Below, in pieces: positions 1 through 8,074 of a stretch of 64,000 bases of DNA. The stretch covers positions 124,001 through 188,000 of the forward strand of contig JAFTGL010000005.1 in NCBI GenBank assembly GCA_017457955.1. The letters run 5' to 3'. The notes beneath the pieces were generated by a model, which was not told where the DNA came from, did no database searches, and saw only the letters and a list, made by a program, of their open reading frames with translations. The position numbers were made by a program, and so were the translations under genes. Origin of the DNA: Ruminococcus sp. (GTDB taxonomy: Bacteria; Bacillota; Clostridia; Oscillospirales; Acutalibacteraceae). How positions within the stretch are numbered: the stretch's first letter is position 1; each line of letters opens with the position of its first letter.

Positions 1-731
1 TCCTCGAGCGAATGAAAGGTGATGACGCTCAGCCTGCCGCCGGGTCGGAGCATTTCAAACGCGCCCTGCAGGCCGCTTTCCAGCACGTCCAGCTCATGGT
101 TGACCGCGATACGGATCGCCTGGAAGGTCTTGCGGGCAGGATGACCGTCGCGGCGCACCTTCTGGGGTACGTTCTCCTTGACGATCTCTGCAAGCTCCAG
201 AGTGGTCTCGATCGGCTTCTCTTCCCGATAGCGGGCAATGCCCCTTGCGATACTGTAGGCGTATTTTTCCTCGCCGTACAGCGAAAGGATACGGCTCAGC
301 TCCCCGACAGACAGCGTATTGACCAGGTCAGCCGCGGTCGCGCCGCTCTGACTCATGCGCATGTCCAGCGGTGCGTCCTCATGATAGGAGAATCCGCGCG
401 AACGCTCGTCGAGCTGGTGGGAGGATACGCCGATGTCCAGCAGAACGCCGTCCACCGCGTCGACGCCCTTATCTCTCAGCAAGGCGCTCATATCGCCGAA
501 GTTGCCCTCTATGATATGGGAACGGTCGTCGTCCTTGAAACGCTCCGTTACCGTCCTGATCGCGTCGGGGTCCTGATCGATACTGTACAGCGTGCCTGTC
601 GTCAGGCGGGACAGGATCTCTGCCGAGTGTCCCCCGCCCCCCGCGGTGCCATCCACATAGACGCCGTCGGGCTTGACAGCGAGACCGTCGACCGCTTCTT
701 TCAGAAGCACCGTTACATGTCTGAACTCCAT
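1..731 (-). CDS. rsmH: 16S rRNA m4C1402 methyltransferase RsmH, 3' part cut by window edge
   Basis: S-adenosylmethionine-dependent methyltransferase that N4-methylates C1402 of 16S rRNA. Translating the minus strand from the ATG at 731 gives a protein beginning MEFRHVTVLLKEAVDGL, followed by the SAM-binding glycine motif DGTAGGGGHS at about residues 23-32 and the family stretch LLDIGVSSHQLDERSRGFS near residue 90. About 243 residues are present; the family is near 310, so the C-terminus lies outside the window. The ATG sits one base after the mraZ stop codon, with GAGG inside the end of mraZ, so translation is probably coupled. The mraZ-rsmH order is the usual start of the dcw cell-division cluster. 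Confidence 0.95.
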   Translation of the reverse strand, partial: MEFRHVTVLLKEAVDGLAVKPDGVYVDGTAGGGGHSAEILSRLTTGTLYSIDQDPDAIRTVTERFKDDDRSHIIEGNFGDMSALLRDKGVDAVDGVLLDIGVSSHQLDERSRGFSYHEDAPLDMRMSQSGATAADLVNTLSVGELSRILSLYGEEKYAYSIARGIARYREEKPIETTLELAEIVKENVPQKVRRDGHPARKTFQAIRIAVNHELDVLESGLQGAFEMLRPGGRLSVITFHSLE

Positions 732-732
732 C

Positions 733-1152
733 TTACAGCCTCAGCAGCTCGAGCGCCTCTTTCATCGAAGCCTGCTTCTGCTGCTCCATAAACGCGGCAA
801 ACGCCGCCTTGTCCCAGATCTCGATGCGGGTGTCCATACCGACGATCGTCACTTCACCGCTCAGCCCCGCGTCCTCGCGCAGCTTCTGCGGAATGATGAT
901 CCTGCCCTGTGAATTGGGCGTGACCTGTGTTGCGGGCGAGATCAGCAGATACTGCAGCGACAGCGCCTTGTCGGCAGGCAGCTGACGGATCTGCTCTCTG
1001 AGACGGTCGAACTGCTCCACGCTCATGACCTGCGCACAGCGGTTGAAGCCCATCGTGATATAGAAGGACTCGCCGAGCTCTTCTCTGAATTTGGTCGGCA
1101 GAATGACTCTGCCCTTGCTGTCAAGGTTATGGTCGCTGGTACCTAAAAACAT
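733..1152 (-). CDS. mraZ: Transcriptional regulator MraZ
   Basis: Small DNA-binding protein of the SpoVT/AbrB-like double-barrel fold that controls the dcw operon. The 139 residues hold the two expected repeats: an N-terminal DSKGRVILPTKFREEL and a second NSQGRIIIPQKLREDAGL near residue 80. Length matches the family (about 140-150). A GGAGG ribosome binding site lies just upstream of the ATG at 1152. It heads the operon into rsmH. A sigma-A promoter and three 10-bp-spaced direct repeats lie immediately upstream, consistent with autoregulation as known for MraZ in other bacteria. Identification is firm; autoregulation is inferred from the repeats. Confidence 0.96.
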   Translation of the reverse strand: MFLGTSDHNLDSKGRVILPTKFREELGESFYITMGFNRCAQVMSVEQFDRLREQIRQLPADKALSLQYLLISPATQVTPNSQGRIIIPQKLREDAGLSGEVTIVGMDTRIEIWDKAAFAAFMEQQKQASMKEALELLRL

Positions 1153-1192
1153 CCTGCCGCCTCCTGTCTGTCAGTTTGTTGGGCATTTCTAT

Positions 1193-1218
1193 CACAAAAT
1201 GACACCAAACGCCACCAA
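1193..1218 (-). promoter_or_regulatory. Probable MraZ operator: three direct repeats, 10-bp period
   Basis: Read on the minus strand, TTGGTG (1213-1218), TTGGTG (1203-1208) and TTTGTG (1193-1198) follow one another at exactly 10-bp steps between the -10 box and the mraZ start. MraZ proteins are known to bind short direct repeats with a similar period in front of their own gene. Direct observation of the repeats; assignment to MraZ is inference. Confidence 0.6.
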
Positions 1219-1225
1219 CACGACT

Positions 1226-1254
1226 ATTATACCCTATCCTATATATAAAATCAA
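1226..1254 (-). promoter_or_regulatory. Sigma-A promoter of mraZ-rsmH
   Basis: On the minus strand TTGATT (1249-1254) and TATAAT (1226-1231) are separated by exactly 17 bases. The predicted start lies about 65 bases upstream of the mraZ ATG. Confidence 0.75.
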
Positions 1255-1279
1255 GAGAAAAGTAACATTTTTATCATAA

Positions 1280-1674
1280 ATATTTTTTCGTTGTAACCAT
1301 TTCACAAAACCGAGTGCACTAATAAGGGGCTGAACAGCAGTTTTTCACTTTTTGCTCTTAACTATTTTGAGTACGCACTTCTGTTTGCACCGCAGAATGG
1401 ACGGCTGAACACAGTGTAAACAGTGAACTATCAAGCTGTCTGCGACTTTGAAATGCACACCAAAACGCACAACAACTGAACAACAAGCGCACTTCAACTG
1501 CACAACAAGCGAACAACAGCTGAACAACAAGCGAACACATATAAAGAAAATAAGAAGATAAAGAAATAAAGAATCTCTTATAGCGAGAAAAAATTTTTTG
1601 AAATGTTTTCTTTTAGTTGCATGCTTTTATACAACTTTTCGGCGTATACGGCTATAAGTGAAGGGGGAAATTTT
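1280..1674. other. Non-coding gap between the mraZ promoter and a MITE-like element
   Basis: No convincing gene. Short cysteine-rich minus-strand frames at 1345-1540 arise from a GT/AC-rich tandem repeat (annotated separately) and lack a ribosome binding site. The stretch 1540-1620 is very A-rich. No riboswitch or tRNA was recognised. Confidence 0.6.
1451..1539. repeat. 22-bp tandem repeats (three good units, one degenerate)
   Basis: Units at 1474-1495, 1496-1517 and 1518-1539 are each exactly 22 bases and share the core GAACAACAAGCG or its variant CACAACAAGCG. A weaker 23-base unit precedes them at 1451-1473. The period equals about two helical turns and an A/T-rich stretch follows at once. 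Function unknown. Confidence 0.7.
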
Positions 1675-1839
1675 AATGAGGAATTAGGAATGAGGAATTA
1701 TGGAATATGCTGACACACTTTGAAAAAACAGAACGACTGCCGTCAGCGCAGGAACTTCAGTTTAGAGTTCAGCACATACAAATGGGTGTGGGCAACGCCC
1801 ACCAACAACTCCTAATTCCTCATTCCTAATTCCTAATTA
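1675..1839. mobile_element. MITE-like element, about 165 bp, with terminal inverted repeats
   Basis: The left end (1675-1702) and the reverse complement of the right end (1809-1839) match at about 25 of 27 positions; both contain GAATTAGGAATGAGGAATTA. No coding capacity is seen inside. An internal hairpin GTGGGC-AAC-GCCCAC lies at about 1787-1801. Size and structure fit a non-autonomous miniature element. Confidence 0.65.
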
Positions 1840-1841
1840 AA

Positions 1842-1876
1842 AAACGCCGCCGCGGCAAAGAACCGCAGCGGCGTTA
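1842..1876 (-). terminator. Intrinsic terminator of the Dlt-like operon
   Basis: A G+C-rich hairpin with arms AACGCCGC and GCGGCGTT is followed on the minus strand by a run of six T. It lies just past the stop of the SGNH-like gene. Confidence 0.8.
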
Positions 1877-1891
1877 AAACCTGTTTACTTT

Positions 1892-3100
1892 TTATTCATC
1901 CAAAACAACGGTATACTTGCCCTTGTCGGGATGATTTCTCGCGTACTTCTCTATCGTCGCGATACTCTTCTCGTCCTCCGAGACGGTCGTACCGCCGCTG
2001 CCGGTCTTGCCCAGCGAAATTCTGCGGCTGATCATCTCCTCGCTGTAGTTGAAGATCATGTGATAATAGTTGACCGAATCGTCCCACTCCGCCTTCTGCT
2101 TCTCTGTCAGCTCGGCAGGCGTCACGCCGTAGTCGTCGATCATCATGTTGGCGATATAGTCGGTCAGCTTCTCACAGCCGTAGACGTTCAGATGATCCCA
2201 GTTATAGAAATCCTTGCTGACGTCAAAGCCCTCGTCGTAGCCGTAGCGCTCGAGGTTCACAAAATCATAGCCGTAGCTCTTGATGATGTTGCCCGCCTCG
2301 TTGGTGCGCTTGAAGCGGGAATACGCCTGCTGACGGACGATATGCGGGAAGCGCATGAACACGACGTTGTGGATGTCGTTGTCCTGCAGATACTGCAAAG
2401 TCTGTCTGAGATACCGCTCGGAGCTCGCGCCCATCGGCAGCGTTTCGTCGTTATCCGCCAGCTGATCGTTATAGGTCTTGACGGTCGGGTGGAACTCGTT
2501 CGCCACTGTCTTGAAGCCGCGGAACAGCGAGTAACCCTTGCGCTGCAGGTTCCACTCCGCGAGAAGGTATTTGATCTTCCACGGATATTCGTTCCATGAG
2601 CTGTGGTACTTGATGATCGGCAGATAATATTCCATCTGCTTATCCTGCGGGACAGAATCGTTGAGATACTCTCTCCAGATCTCGTCCTTAGGCACATTGT
2701 CCGCGAACAGACGCTGACTCGCTTCTACGGGGATCTCGTTATCCTTGTACATGAAGGCGTTGATCTCCACGATGATCAGCTTGGGGTTCTGGTACTTGAT
2801 GACCTCTTTGATCTGCGGCAGAACCACGCTCGCGGGCGAGCTCTGGGTCGCGTAGGGGTAGCTGGTGATACCGTAGTTTTCATACGCGTAGGGAGCCGAG
2901 TAGCCGGCATAGACGTCGCTCGCGCCGATCAGCACCGCGTCAAGAGAGCCTTTCTCTTCGAGATAGAAAGCCTCCATGCGCATAGTGTTGTTATCGATAC
3001 GCTTGAGCAAAAACGACTGGAGCAGCATTGTCGTCATGATGACGGCAAGCGCAAAGCAGATGATCTTGACCGCCCGCGTGATATATAGTTTCTTTTTCAT
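1892..3100 (-). CDS. Membrane-anchored SGNH/DltD-like protein, last gene of a Dlt-like operon
   Basis: The 402-residue protein has one N-terminal membrane anchor (residues about 9-30) and an extracytoplasmic domain. A block-I-like motif LIGASDVYAG with a candidate nucleophile serine lies near residue 59, and a block-V-like DHLNVYG with candidate Asp/His lies near residue 310, so the fold is probably SGNH hydrolase related to DltD and AlgX/AlgJ. Such proteins work outside the membrane with an MBOAT partner to pass an acyl group to a polymer. The MBOAT gene lies 24 bases upstream, in line with this. Family membership is inferred from motifs and context; the acyl group and acceptor are unknown. 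Confidence 0.7.
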   Translation of the reverse strand: MKKKLYITRAVKIICFALAVIMTTMLLQSFLLKRIDNNTMRMEAFYLEEKGSLDAVLIGASDVYAGYSAPYAYENYGITSYPYATQSSPASVVLPQIKEVIKYQNPKLIIVEINAFMYKDNEIPVEASQRLFADNVPKDEIWREYLNDSVPQDKQMEYYLPIIKYHSSWNEYPWKIKYLLAEWNLQRKGYSLFRGFKTVANEFHPTVKTYNDQLADNDETLPMGASSERYLRQTLQYLQDNDIHNVVFMRFPHIVRQQAYSRFKRTNEAGNIIKSYGYDFVNLERYGYDEGFDVSKDFYNWDHLNVYGCEKLTDYIANMMIDDYGVTPAELTEKQKAEWDDSVNYYHMIFNYSEEMISRRISLGKTGSGGTTVSEDEKSIATIEKYARNHPDKGKYTVVLDE

Positions 3101-3124
3101 AATATTCGCCTCTTATTCGCTTCG

Positions 3125-4756
3125 TCAGAACTGCATGTATACAAAGTCCGAAGCAGCGTAACCCGAACCGTAGATACCGAAAACGATGACCGCCATCACA
3201 AGGATGAAGAACAGGATGAACCGCAGGATAAACGGCTTTTGATCCAGCATTTCACGGATATTGGTATCGGAGTGGCTCTCCTGAATCAGGCTGACGATCC
3301 AGATGACGATGACGCATACCGCAAGCAGGAGATAGTCCTTCCACGTGATGCCGAGCTTTAAGATCTCGGTCTTGCCCTGGGAGAGACTCTGGTCGGTAAA
3401 GAAGCGGTTGATGGTCATCATGCCCTGACCGAACGTGGGCGCTACGTCAAACACATAGCCGACCAGCACCACGATAAAGGTACGGATCATCTGGAACAGA
3501 CGGAAGAAGAAATTCTTGCGGTTGATGTGCAGCTTATCGGTCACGCCGTCAAACAGCGGCTGCATCAGGGTGCTGAGCATGATGATCACGCCGTTCCACA
3601 GACCGAAGGCGACATACTTATAGCTTGCGCCGTGCCACACGCCGACGACCAGAAAGACGATCAGCGACGCGAACGCGGTAGGCAGTACCTTCGCGATATG
3701 CGCGCCTGCCTTTGTCTTGCCGAAGCGGGTGCCTTTCATCTTCTTGCTCGCGTTCAGAAAAGCGGAAGAGATCGCCAGCGGGTTGAAGATGTAGTCCTTC
3801 ATCCACGCACCCAGCGAGATATGCCAGCGGCGCCAGTACTCGTTGATGGTCTTTGAGAAGTAGGGACGCTTGAAGTTGTCGATCATGTCGATGCCGAAGA
3901 GCTGTGCCACACCGCGGGAGATATCGATACCGCCCGAGAAGTCGGCATACAGCTGGAAGGCATAGAGCAGGATGGTGAAGGTCAGCGTCGTGCCAGAATA
4001 CTTGTTGTAGCTCTCAACGCTCGCGGTCACGGTGTTGATCGCGACGACCGCCCTGTCAGCGATGACCAGCTTTTTGAAGAAGCCCCAGAGGATCAGCTCA
4101 GCGCCGTGCTTGAAGCGGGTGAAGTCGAAGTCATGCCCCTCAAAGAGCTGATGACCCAACTGCTCATAATTGCTGATAGGACCCTGGATGATCTGCGGGA
4201 AGAAGGAGACAAACAGCAGGAACTTAAAGGGGTTGGTCTGCGGCTTGATCTTCTCGCGGTAAACGTCCACGATATAGCCCATGCTCTGGAAGGTATAGAA
4301 CGAGATACCCAGCGGCAGAAACAGCTTTAAGGTCGGAGCGGAAAAGTCCACGCCGAAGGAGCCGAGGATATCGTTCAGAGAACCCGCGAAGAAGTTGTAA
4401 TACTTCAGAAAAGCCAAGATGCCGAAGTTCAGGATCAGACAGAACGCCATGATCCAGCGCTTCTTGATCTTCTGCTTATTCTTGAACGCCTTCTTTTGTT
4501 CGCGATCCCATTCGCCTTTATTGGCTTTGAGGAGCTTCTTGCCCTTCCTGTTCACATCGTCGAGCCACAAGCCGATCAGCAGGGTGCTCAGCGCCGTAAA
4601 CAGGATAAAGACAGCGTATTTGTAGCTGGCAAGGCAGTAGAACACCGCGCTCGCCGCGAGCAGTACCGTCCAGCGGTACTTTTTCCACGGCAGTACGAAG
4701 TAGATCAGCGCCGTCGCCGCTACAAAAATCAGAAAATTAAACGATGTATAAGTCAT
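3125..4756 (-). CDS. MBOAT-family O-acyltransferase, AlgI/DltB-like
   Basis: Integral membrane acyltransferase of 543 residues with about ten hydrophobic segments. Family landmarks are present: LPLGISFYTFQSMGY, FPQIIQGPI, the signature EYWRRWHISLG near residue 310, and GVWHGASYKY near residue 380, whose histidine is the expected catalytic residue. It is longer than typical DltB (about 400) and nearer AlgI/PatA in size and motif spelling, and carries a lysine-rich cytoplasmic insert near residues 75-100. It lies between the PLP enzyme and the SGNH-like gene, so it should transfer the carrier-bound group across the membrane to a surface acceptor. The substrate is inference. Confidence 0.88.
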   Translation of the reverse strand: MTYTSFNFLIFVAATALIYFVLPWKKYRWTVLLAASAVFYCLASYKYAVFILFTALSTLLIGLWLDDVNRKGKKLLKANKGEWDREQKKAFKNKQKIKKRWIMAFCLILNFGILAFLKYYNFFAGSLNDILGSFGVDFSAPTLKLFLPLGISFYTFQSMGYIVDVYREKIKPQTNPFKFLLFVSFFPQIIQGPISNYEQLGHQLFEGHDFDFTRFKHGAELILWGFFKKLVIADRAVVAINTVTASVESYNKYSGTTLTFTILLYAFQLYADFSGGIDISRGVAQLFGIDMIDNFKRPYFSKTINEYWRRWHISLGAWMKDYIFNPLAISSAFLNASKKMKGTRFGKTKAGAHIAKVLPTAFASLIVFLVVGVWHGASYKYVAFGLWNGVIIMLSTLMQPLFDGVTDKLHINRKNFFFRLFQMIRTFIVVLVGYVFDVAPTFGQGMMTINRFFTDQSLSQGKTEILKLGITWKDYLLLAVCVIVIWIVSLIQESHSDTNIREMLDQKPFILRFILFFILVMAVIVFGIYGSGYAASDFVYMQF

Positions 4757-4773
4757 AATAAACCATTAACTAT

Positions 4774-5961
4774 TTATCTGTTGGGGGTATTGAACACGTC
4801 GGAGTAGAGCATTTCGCGAAGGATCCTGAGACCCTCTTTCTCGCTGTACTCGGCGATCACGGGCATTTCACGGCTGAGGAAGGTCGAGATACCCTCCATG
4901 CACGAATACGCACCCGTGCGGCAGAACACGAGGATATCCCCGACCTGTAAGTCGGTGAACATCGCGTTGCGCGCCAAGATATCCGCGGTCGTGCAGATGG
5001 AACCGCACAGCGTCCACGGCTTTTCCTCGCCCTGAAGCTCTCTGTCGGTCATATGTAAGATCTCGGGGATCTGCATGCCCTGCAGCTGTCCGTTATACTT
5101 CACCTGATTCATACCGCCGTCCACGATCGCGTAGTTGATGTCGAAGTTGGTCTTGGTATCGACAACTTTAGTGAGGTAATAACCGCACGGAGCCGCAAAG
5201 AAGCGACCCATCTCAACGGTCAGCTCGGCGGCCTGCGCCAATTCCCGCAGCTTCGGGGAGATAGAAGCGAGTCTTTCCTCTTCTTCCGCGTCGGCGTTAT
5301 CCGAGAAGTAATCCACCGCAAGACCCGTACCGTACTCGATACGCTCCACGGTAAAATCCAGTTCGCTCTTGATCCGCGCGACCAGCTCCATCAGGTAGTC
5401 GCACTCCTTCTCGATCGGCTTTGCTTTGCGCTTTGCCGTACCGGTGAAGTAGTGCAGACCGACGATTTTGACGCCCTTGTACTCTTCGCGCCGTTTAATG
5501 ATATCGAGGGTACATTCCTCGCTCATGCCGAACTGGCTGCCGCCCTTGATGTCGGTGACGCGCAGTAAAAGGTCAAACACCTTGCCTCTGCGGATACCCG
5601 CGTCATTGATCAACTCGAGGTGCAGGGGGCTTTCCGCGGTAAAGGTACCGACGTTATCGTCAGCGGCACGCTCCACGTCGGCATAGCCCTTGTTCACGCC
5701 CGAAAAGATCACGGCGCTCATATCGGCGCCTGTGCGCTCGCAGACGGTCAGCTCGCCGGGAGAGCAGACCTCGATCTTGTCGAACTGCTCCGGCAGTCTG
5801 CCCAAGAGAAACGGATTCGCCTTGATGGAAAAGCAGAGTCCGATCGTATCGCCGAAGTACTGCTTGACCAATGCGGCACGCTTTTCAAAGGCGTCAAGGT
5901 CAAAGATATAAGAGGGGGTCCCTACAGTGGGCAGAAACTCCCTTAGTTTGTTGATATTCAT
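4774..5961 (-). CDS. Fold-III PLP-dependent decarboxylase (LysA/BtrK-like) in a Dlt-like operon
   Basis: The 395-residue enzyme has the alanine-racemase-type barrel and decarboxylase C-terminal domain of diaminopimelate/ornithine decarboxylases. Visible motifs: FSIKANPF near residue 45 (PLP lysine), KGGSQFGM, CGSICTTADILARN near residue 315 (the family's GP-x-C-x-S-x-D site), and FCRTGAYSCMEG near the C-terminus. Canonical dlt operons have no such gene. A precedent is BtrK of butirosin biosynthesis, which decarboxylates an amino acid while it is thioester-bound to a carrier protein. Here the carrier gene is directly upstream, so an on-carrier decarboxylation is plausible but unproven. A lysine-producing LysA role is the alternative. 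Confidence 0.82.
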   Translation of the reverse strand: MNINKLREFLPTVGTPSYIFDLDAFEKRAALVKQYFGDTIGLCFSIKANPFLLGRLPEQFDKIEVCSPGELTVCERTGADMSAVIFSGVNKGYADVERAADDNVGTFTAESPLHLELINDAGIRRGKVFDLLLRVTDIKGGSQFGMSEECTLDIIKRREEYKGVKIVGLHYFTGTAKRKAKPIEKECDYLMELVARIKSELDFTVERIEYGTGLAVDYFSDNADAEEEERLASISPKLRELAQAAELTVEMGRFFAAPCGYYLTKVVDTKTNFDINYAIVDGGMNQVKYNGQLQGMQIPEILHMTDRELQGEEKPWTLCGSICTTADILARNAMFTDLQVGDILVFCRTGAYSCMEGISTFLSREMPVIAEYSEKEGLRILREMLYSDVFNTPNR

Positions 5962-5990
5962 TCAATCACCCATTCGGATAGATTTATGGA

Positions 5991-6218
5991 TCAGTCGTCC
6001 TGCAGCTGCTCGATCAGAGCCATCATCGCTTTCGCGGAGTTGAAGTTGTCGGGAACGAGGTTGTTGGGCTTGATCTCGATGTCAAAAGCGTCGTTCAGCT
6101 CGCCGACAAGGGCGACGATGTCGAAGGAATCGAGGATACCGTCGGTGATAAGCGCGGTCTCGTTCTCAAAGTCTACGTCAGGTCTGAGTTCCTGTAAGAT
6201 TTCCATTAATTCATCCAT
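5991..6218 (-). CDS. Acyl/aminoacyl carrier protein, DltC-like
   Basis: A 75-residue acidic carrier protein. The phosphopantetheine attachment serine is in DGILDSFDIVAL near residue 31, and the four-helix length fits DltC or ACP (75-80). The start has AAAAGGAG at correct spacing. It lies between the adenylating ligase and the PLP decarboxylase, suggesting that the ligase loads an amino acid on its pantetheine arm and later genes modify and export it. Confidence 0.88.
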   Translation of the reverse strand: MDELMEILQELRPDVDFENETALITDGILDSFDIVALVGELNDAFDIEIKPNNLVPDNFNSAKAMMALIEQLQDD

Positions 6219-6281
6219 GATAATTACTCCTTTTCAAATCAGATAGTTTCTTTTATAGATACCCCTCAGGGGGATTATCAT

Positions 6282-7787
6282 TTATTTAAAGTAGCCTTTT
6301 AAAGCCTGCATATCGGTCTTGCCGTTCGGCAGAGCGGGCATCGCCTCTAAGTTCACGAGCTTTCTCGGCACCATGAAGGCGGGCATATTGGCTCTGAAAT
6401 ACAGCACGATGTCCTTGCCGGTCGCTTCGCCCGTGTAGAACAGGTACAAGGTCGCCTTTTCCTTGTAATACAGCGCACAGCAGTCCTTTACGCCGTCCAC
6501 CTTGCGGGCGGTCTCTTCGATCTCGCCCAGCTCGATACGATGACCGAGGTGCTTGATCTGTCTGTCCATGCGTCCGTGGAACTGGAGATTGCCGTCCTCA
6601 CCGATCCTGCCGAGGTCGCCTGTCTTGTAGATCAGTTCGCGGTAATTCTCATTCAGCGGATTCTGGATAAAGGACGCGTCGGTGACTTCTTTATTGCCGT
6701 AGTAGCCGAGCGCAAGGATCGGGCCGCTGACGCAGATCTGACCGATCTCGCCCTGCTTTGTCGGGGTGTTATCGTCGTTCAAGAGCAGGATCTTATAGTT
6801 ATCATACGGCTTGCCGATGGGCAGGACGGTATCGTCGTCCACCTTCTCCTTCACCACATAATAGGTGCAGGAGGCGGTCGCTTCGGTGGGTCCGTACTGG
6901 TTGATATACAGCACGTCGGGCAGGTTTTCCTGCCAGATTTTCAGGTATTTGCAGGGCATGACAGAGCCTGAGAAGCACAGCTTCTTGAGATACTCGGGCT
7001 TGCTCTCGTCAAACGCGCCCAGCTTCGCGGGCAGTTCTACGCCCGCTACGCTCCAGCAGAGAGCGGTGATCTTCTCGCGGTTGAGCGTGCCGAACAGCGC
7101 CGTTGGCACGGCGAACTCGTTCTTCGGGATGATGAAGGTCGAAGCGCCCTTCGAGATCGGGAAATAGATGTCGCGGACAGCCGCGATATAGTCGAGAGGG
7201 CTTTGGTTGCCCATGATATCGGTATCATTGATGTCGAGCACCTTGCACACGCTGTCGATGTAGGTCATCAGCGACAGGTGCGAGGTGATAACGCCCTTAG
7301 GTTTGCCTGTAGAACCCGAGGTGAAGATGACATACAGCGGCGAGGTGCAGGTCAAGGTCGCGGCGCGCTGTGCGAGAATATCCTCGTCAGCAGGGGTATC
7401 CATGATCTCTTCCATCACGATGATCTTGCCGTCGAACTCCAGTGACTTCGCCTGTTCGAGGTGCGCTTCATCCACCAGCATATACGGCGCCTTGATGACG
7501 GACAGGATCTGATTCAGTCTCGCCTTCGGCATGTCGCCGTCCATCGGGGCATAGAAACAGCCCGCTCTGACCGCGCCCAAGAAGCACGCGGGGGTATACA
7601 CATGTCTGCCGGACATCACCGCTACCGGATCGCCCGGTGTCGTCACGCCCGCAAGGAAAGTTCCGATCGCTTTGGTGAGCGCGTCAAACTGACCGAAGGT
7701 CACACTGCGCTCGGGGTCTTTGAACATGACCTTGTCCGCATACTGCGCGGCAGTCGCGTCTAATCTTTCAAGAACCGACGTCTGCAT
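6282..7787 (-). CDS. DltA-like amino-acid adenylating ligase (AMP-binding)
   Basis: ANL-superfamily enzyme that adenylates an amino acid and loads it on the neighbouring carrier protein. Motifs: YVIFTSGSTGKPKGV (A3), NQYGPTEAT (A5), YKTGDLGR (A7), GRMDRQIKHLGHRIELGEIE (A8) and the C-terminal catalytic lysine in PNGKTD. The acidic residue that holds the amino group in DltA appears conserved in SPLDYIAAVRDIY. I chose the ATG at 7787 (MQTSVLERL), preceded by GGAAAGGA, giving 501 residues as in DltA; a longer frame to 7910 would put the start upstream of or on the promoter. It heads the operon. Which amino acid is used cannot be read from sequence alone. Confidence 0.85.
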   Translation of the reverse strand: MQTSVLERLDATAAQYADKVMFKDPERSVTFGQFDALTKAIGTFLAGVTTPGDPVAVMSGRHVYTPACFLGAVRAGCFYAPMDGDMPKARLNQILSVIKAPYMLVDEAHLEQAKSLEFDGKIIVMEEIMDTPADEDILAQRAATLTCTSPLYVIFTSGSTGKPKGVITSHLSLMTYIDSVCKVLDINDTDIMGNQSPLDYIAAVRDIYFPISKGASTFIIPKNEFAVPTALFGTLNREKITALCWSVAGVELPAKLGAFDESKPEYLKKLCFSGSVMPCKYLKIWQENLPDVLYINQYGPTEATASCTYYVVKEKVDDDTVLPIGKPYDNYKILLLNDDNTPTKQGEIGQICVSGPILALGYYGNKEVTDASFIQNPLNENYRELIYKTGDLGRIGEDGNLQFHGRMDRQIKHLGHRIELGEIEETARKVDGVKDCCALYYKEKATLYLFYTGEATGKDIVLYFRANMPAFMVPRKLVNLEAMPALPNGKTDMQALKGYFK

Positions 7788-7878
7788 TTTCTGCACATCC
7801 TTTCCGATCGTTACAGCGATAACCGTCTGTAATCGTTGGCTATAATAATCCATAATATTCCACAATAATACAGTTAAT

Positions 7879-7906
7879 ATTATAATACAAAATCGAAAAA
7901 TTTCAA
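7879..7906 (-). promoter_or_regulatory. Promoter of the Dlt-like operon
   Basis: TTGAAA (7901-7906) and TATAAT (7879-7884), 16 bases apart on the minus strand, about 90 bases upstream of the chosen ligase start. Confidence 0.65.
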
Positions 7907-8074
7907 TCAATTTTTAATTTTTCTAAAGAATTTTAGCAAAATATTCACTTCACCCGTGATAACCTATCCAAAATTGTTCATTATCCTCTGTAGCGCGTTA
8001 ACACATTAAAGCAAACGCTTGCTATTTTTCTCCCTTTGTGGTAATTTATAGACAGCACTGAAATGAGGTTTTCT

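Noticed and set aside
1345..1540. Cysteine-rich minus-strand frames of about 60 residues
   Set aside because: They translate the 22-bp tandem repeat, overlap each other in two frames and have no ribosome binding site.
1892..7787. Annotating the operon as a standard dltABCD D-alanylation operon
   Set aside because: The PLP decarboxylase is extra, the MBOAT is AlgI-sized and the SGNH protein is not a typical DltD, so D-alanine as substrate is not supported.
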